Source: Agrocybe praecox | Taxonomy: Eukaryota; Basidiomycota; Agaricomycetes; Agaricales; Agrocybaceae | Assembly (NCBI GenBank): GCA_964017145.1 | Contig: OZ024843.1 | Coordinates: 1,789,001 to 1,853,000, forward strand | DNA length: 64,000 nucleotides | Direction: 5' to 3' | Shown: one piece after another, positions 61,071-64,000 of the stretch | Numbering within the stretch: position 1 is the stretch's first letter | Layout of the letters: every line of letters begins with the position of its first letter | Notes under the pieces: model-generated | What the model was told of the DNA's origin: nothing | Databases searched by the model: none | The model's input: the letters and a program-made list of their open reading frames with translations, nothing else | Program-made: the position numbers and the translations under genes

Positions 61071-61305
61071 GATTACTGATGGTGGTGGTAAACAGAAAAG
61101 AAAGGAAAAGAAAGAAGAGATTAACCCTGGGACGATAATGATGTGATGATGTGGGATAAGGCTTAGGTCGTAAGCAGGATTCCAGAGAGCCTTACCCCAA
61201 TCTTATCGTTGTCGGCCGTCGGTCCGTCCATGTCCGTCCATTTATTCCCACGCCTGAACCATTCACCGACCTCGCCATCCTCATTGCCGGTCACCACCTC
61301 CCACC

Positions 61306-62132
61306 ATGCTCTCTGACAGCTACACACCCTCTCCGGATGATGTTCTCGACAAGCTGCGCGAGCTCTCCTCACCGGCTGTCCTCCATCAGGACACCGCTTC
61401 GATGCACATCCGTGCCATGGCCTTGGTCGGGCGCCTAAAGACTCTCAATCGCGCTGCATATACCGCCACGCGTCTCAAAAAGGACGAGACAGCCGCTGCC
61501 AGGCAGGAAATGGACCAATCACACCTTCACCTGCAAAACTTGCTATACGAGAAGCGTCATCTGGAGAGAGAAATCGAGAAATGTCGACAATTTGCGTGAG
61601 TACTTTCTCGTTCGTTCCATGTCGTGCCGAAATAGCCATTTACCGGTATATGTGCTGGCTATCAACAGGTCTATATACCAAGATATTCCGCTATATAATT
61701 TGGACGAATACAAGGAACTAGCGCCAGAAGAAGCCTGTACGGATGAAATACTGGCCGACGAACATCAACTCATGATTAGTCGTCTGAATTTTGAGCTGGC
61801 AGAACGTCAACGGCAAGTTTTTTCTTTCCATCAATTTCATATGAATCTAACAGTAGAATTGTTAGACTGGATCGCAAGAGAAAGGAACTCTTGCAACAGA
61901 CGGAGGATTTATTGAAAGAGAGCAAAGCCAAATCTGCTACAGTGGATAACGTCAAGGCTCAGATAGACCTTCTATTCAAAGTTCGCCTAATTGCCGTATG
62001 TCTCTGTGTTTTTGACTCATTTGGGCTTTCCTCCTCTAGACTGCCACGGACATCCAGAAAAAAGTGGACGACCTCGTCCAACCGAAGCCGGTCATACCCA
62101 CTCAACCAAACGGAGTTCAATCGAACCCATGA
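61306..62132 (+). CDS. THOC5: THO complex subunit 5 (THOC5/FMIP1), short fungal form
   Basis: This is a subunit of the nuclear THO/TREX complex that couples transcription to mRNA export. The N-terminus MLSDSYTPSPDDVLDKLREL starts at the first ATG, in a good CACCATG context. Further marks are NRAAYTATRLKKDETAAARQ, a long coiled coil (MDQSHLHLQNLLYEKRHLER; EIEKCRQF), and IYQDIPLYNLDEYKELAPE, a THOC5 signature. Then come EHQLMISRLNFELAERQRL and a second coiled coil to DLLFKVRLIA. The last exon gives TATDIQKKVDDLVQPKP and ends QSNP (stop 62130-62132). About 220 residues, which equals only the N-terminal third of human THOC5; the short form is usual in fungi. Four introns. It converges on the E2 gene. 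Confidence 0.87.
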
Positions 62133-62429
62133 CACATCCACGAACCCACTTATTGTATTCCCTTTTGGCATTTTCTGTTGTTTTTGTATATCTAACCTAA
62201 TAATTGTACAACACGTTGTAAAGAGACCAAATGAAGTAGGAGTTGAAAAAGATCAAAAAAATAAATACAACAAAGCGTGTTTGGGCGTTTGGCGTAGTGG
62301 TACAGTAATGCTAGGAAGATGAGTGGAATGTGTGTGCCTCAATGAACTAAAGATGAAGACAAGGGGTATCGGCGGTTCGACCACGCAATCGACGAACCGA
62401 ATGTGTCGGAAAAACAAACATGGTGTCAT
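62133..62429. other. Intergenic between convergent THOC5 and E2 genes
   Basis: About 300 bp of 3' flanks. An inverted repeat CGGTTCG...CGAACCG (62373-62379 and 62393-62399, 13-nt loop) lies 31 bp beyond the E2 stop codon. A box-A-like GGCGTAGTGG at about 62292 was examined as a tRNA and rejected. Confidence 0.5.
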
Positions 62430-63288
62430 TTACTCCTCGCCGCTTATGCTTCCAACATCGCTCATCACTTCGTCCTCGTCAGAATCGCCATTCTTATCTT
62501 TATCTGTAGCAGCATCGGCAGCCTCTTTGGTAGCAAATCGATGGACATATTCTACAAAGTGGTTAGCAATCGATTGGCACATCTTGAGGAGTTACTTGAA
62601 TAATATGCTTACCTTTAACCTTGGCTTCATACTCCTTGGGGTGTCGCATCAAGAGTGCAGCAGCCTCTCCATTCAAGGGATCATTGGGGTTGGGATAGCG
62701 CAGCAACTGAGGCAAAAAGACCTCAAATATATTGATCATATCTGTCCGATCTGGAATTGAGGGGGACAAAGCAGTCTCGCAAAACAAATTCACTCACCGA
62801 ACATGGGTGACCATGTTTGGTTGATAACATCAAGACAGACGGAACCACTGCTATACGATAGTTGTTAAGCAAGACTTAGATGAATCAGTAATTATATAAC
62901 CTACAGTTCATCGATGTTAGGGTGGAAGATCTTGTTCATGAATCCAATGCTAGGTGACTTGAAAGGGTACTGGTCGGGTAATTCGACATGGATCTTCCAT
63001 ACACCTCCGGCGAATGGCGCTAATTAATGTGATGAGTAGTAATGAGTTTTCTGCTCACTGCGGGACGATAAGGCTATGCTCACTCTCATCAGGACCGAAA
63101 AAGCGGACGTAGAACTCCTGCATGTTGTCATTGACGAGACTAACATCGAAATCAGACATCAACCTAGAAAGAACATAAGCGAGGAGTTCCTAGAGACAGG
63201 TTTGGATAACGCAGTACATCTTCATGACATCTGTTTCTATGCGTCGTTTGTTGGGATTAGAGTAGAGAGATAAGGCAGCCGCAATCAG
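62430..63288 (-). CDS. UBC8: Ubiquitin-conjugating enzyme E2 of the UBE2H/Ubc8 type
   Basis: This E2 carries ubiquitin on a Cys and, in yeast, works with the GID/CTLH ligase. Exons give [70 protein letters not shown] and then [18 protein letters not shown] with the active-site Cys (about 62850). [20 protein letters not shown] and [20 protein letters not shown] follow, then an acidic tail ending GSISGEE (stop 62430-62432). The acidic tail is typical of UBE2H/Ubc8. The 5' end is odd: the conserved NKRRIETD part is open upstream only to a stop at 63310-63312 and contains no ATG. I end the feature at an in-frame CTG (63288) only as a placeholder. Family certain, start not. Confidence 0.88.
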
Positions 63289-63312
63289 CACAAGGTGCCC
63301 ATAGATGACTCA

Positions 63313-63845
63313 AAAAGTGTAACTTATCATAATGTCGGGGGAAAAGTTCAGCAAAGATCAAGCTAAGGAGTAAGGTAGGGGTACAAAGGCGAAGGAGACT
63401 CAGGAGGTAGGGAGGATGAGATGGTTGTGGGCGAGTATCAAGCAGTGCAGACAAACCAATTAACTAGTCGGGAACGACCGAACATCCATTACATCACCCA
63501 AAATGGACAGCCAACTCAACGCTGGCCTCTTCCGGTTCCATTCTTTCCTTTGTCCCCAAATATTTCTATCACAGCCCATGATCCGAAAATCCGTAGCATG
63601 GACATTTACCAGAAAAGAGAAACGGGACAGACGCGGCATCTTGGACTGAACAAGGCCGCTTCCTCGCCTCATGTTCTTCAGCCGGTGTTTTTCAAGAATT
63701 CTCCTCCCCAATCTTCCTCTAGGAAACTTTGTATACCATAAAGAATCTCTTGGGTAGGCCCAGAATAATGAAAATATACATAATGGTGCCCAGCACATAC
63801 GTGTCTATACAGCCTTCGTCGTCTTCTCCCAGGTAGCCGGAGGGT
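63313..63845. other. Intergenic region upstream of the E2 gene
   Basis: About 530 bp holding the E2 promoter. A 112-codon minus-strand frame with an ATG (63460-63798) and an overlapping 106-codon plus-strand frame are open, but neither shows a recognisable domain, and they are mutual shadows. No TATA box stands out. Confidence 0.4.
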
Positions 63846-64000
63846 CTAGAAGTATGAATAATACTCCTCGTAGACGCAATAGGCATCACCTCTTGCGCAT
63901 GGATCTTCCCAATAGCCATACGAACCGGAGCCCGACTTTGTATCTTGGGATACCTTGGGAACTACCAAGTCTGCGCTGCTGCTGCTACCTCCTCTCTGGC
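63846..64000 (-). CDS. Possible 3' end of a gene running off the right edge
   Basis: Reading in from the right edge on the minus strand, one frame stays open for about 50 codons: Gln/Gly/Ser-rich at first (GGSSSSADLVVPKVSQDTK), then rich in aromatic residues (GSGSYGYWEDPCARGDAYCV, then YEEYYSYF) before a stop at 63846-63848. The change from Ser/Gly to a Tyr-rich end looks like a real C-terminus, but no family is recognised. A competing frame from an ATG at 63919 with a GTATGT donor is also possible. Confidence 0.3.
   Translation of the reverse strand, partial: QRGGSSSSADLVVPKVSQDTKSGSGSYGYWEDPCARGDAYCVYEEYYSYF

Noticed and set aside
62280..62385. tRNA-like signals: a box-A-like GGCGTAGTGGTA and a GGTTCGACC box-B-like element
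   Set aside because: No complementary 7-bp acceptor stem, the D and T stems do not form properly, and the spacing would need a long intron.
63460..63798. 112-codon minus-strand frame with an ATG
   Set aside because: No recognisable domain, overlaps an equally long frame on the other strand, and lies in the E2 promoter region; not enough to call a gene.

Overview
The window is eukaryotic nuclear DNA from a filamentous fungus, most likely a basidiomycete of the Agaricomycetes. Almost every gene is cut by several short introns (about 50-60 nt, mostly GTRNGT...YAG with a CTNAY-like branch site). Genes lie on both strands with very short spacers. The protein set and wording of the conserved motifs are basidiomycete-like: a CSN subunit, a TRA1 of standard form, a CipC-like protein, an SDP1/TGL-type patatin lipase, a RING-LON protein and an STB6-like protein. 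The species cannot be told from the sequence.

Layout, left to right. 1-9670 (-): TRA1/TRRAP, cut at the left edge before its kinase-like domain. It is divergent from CTNNBL1 (9996-12422, +), which converges on UTP15 (12520-14279, -). UTP15 shares a 164-bp promoter with TCTP (14444-15293, +). CSN4 (15630-17198, +) converges on a DCAF6/8-type WD40 protein (17469-19569, -). Next come a DUF3336/patatin lipase (19848-23346, -), a 1-kb gap, a CipC-like protein (24403-24988, +) with a clear TATA box, and an unrecognised single-pass membrane protein (25176-26983, +). ORC4 (27143-29494, -) is divergent from MED20 (29741-30784, +). A mitochondrial PDK/BCKDK-type kinase (31088-32987, +), a proline/serine-rich protein (33417-34510, +), an NDR/Cbk1 kinase (34831-36797, +) and the SPB4 helicase (37063-39475, +) follow. 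A PX/PXB-domain protein (39647-43415, -) is divergent from a cytochrome P450 (43606-46134, +).

46135-49835 is a 3.7-kb gap between two convergent genes. It has no convincing gene and is rich in simple repeats. Then come a RING-LON protein (49836-51728, -), 76 bp from a large STB6-like protein (51805-56360, +); CCDC47 (56592-58117, -); an unrecognised small protein (58305-58937, +); glucose-6-phosphate dehydrogenase (59102-61070, -); THOC5 (61306-62132, +); a UBE2H/Ubc8-type E2 (62430-~63288, -); and a possible partial gene at the right edge.

This is a housekeeping region (transcription co-activation, mRNA processing and export, ribosome biogenesis, replication licensing, ubiquitin system, metabolism). 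It is not a biosynthetic or mobile cluster, and I found no new multi-gene system. The best leads are local: a basic, AT-hook-bearing N-terminal extension on ORC4; a RING-LON gene whose last intron, if retained, encodes a hydrophobic tail; an E2 gene with no in-frame AUG before its conserved N-terminus; and the unexplained 3.7-kb convergent gap. All exon joins were made by eye from frame, splice signals and family conservation.
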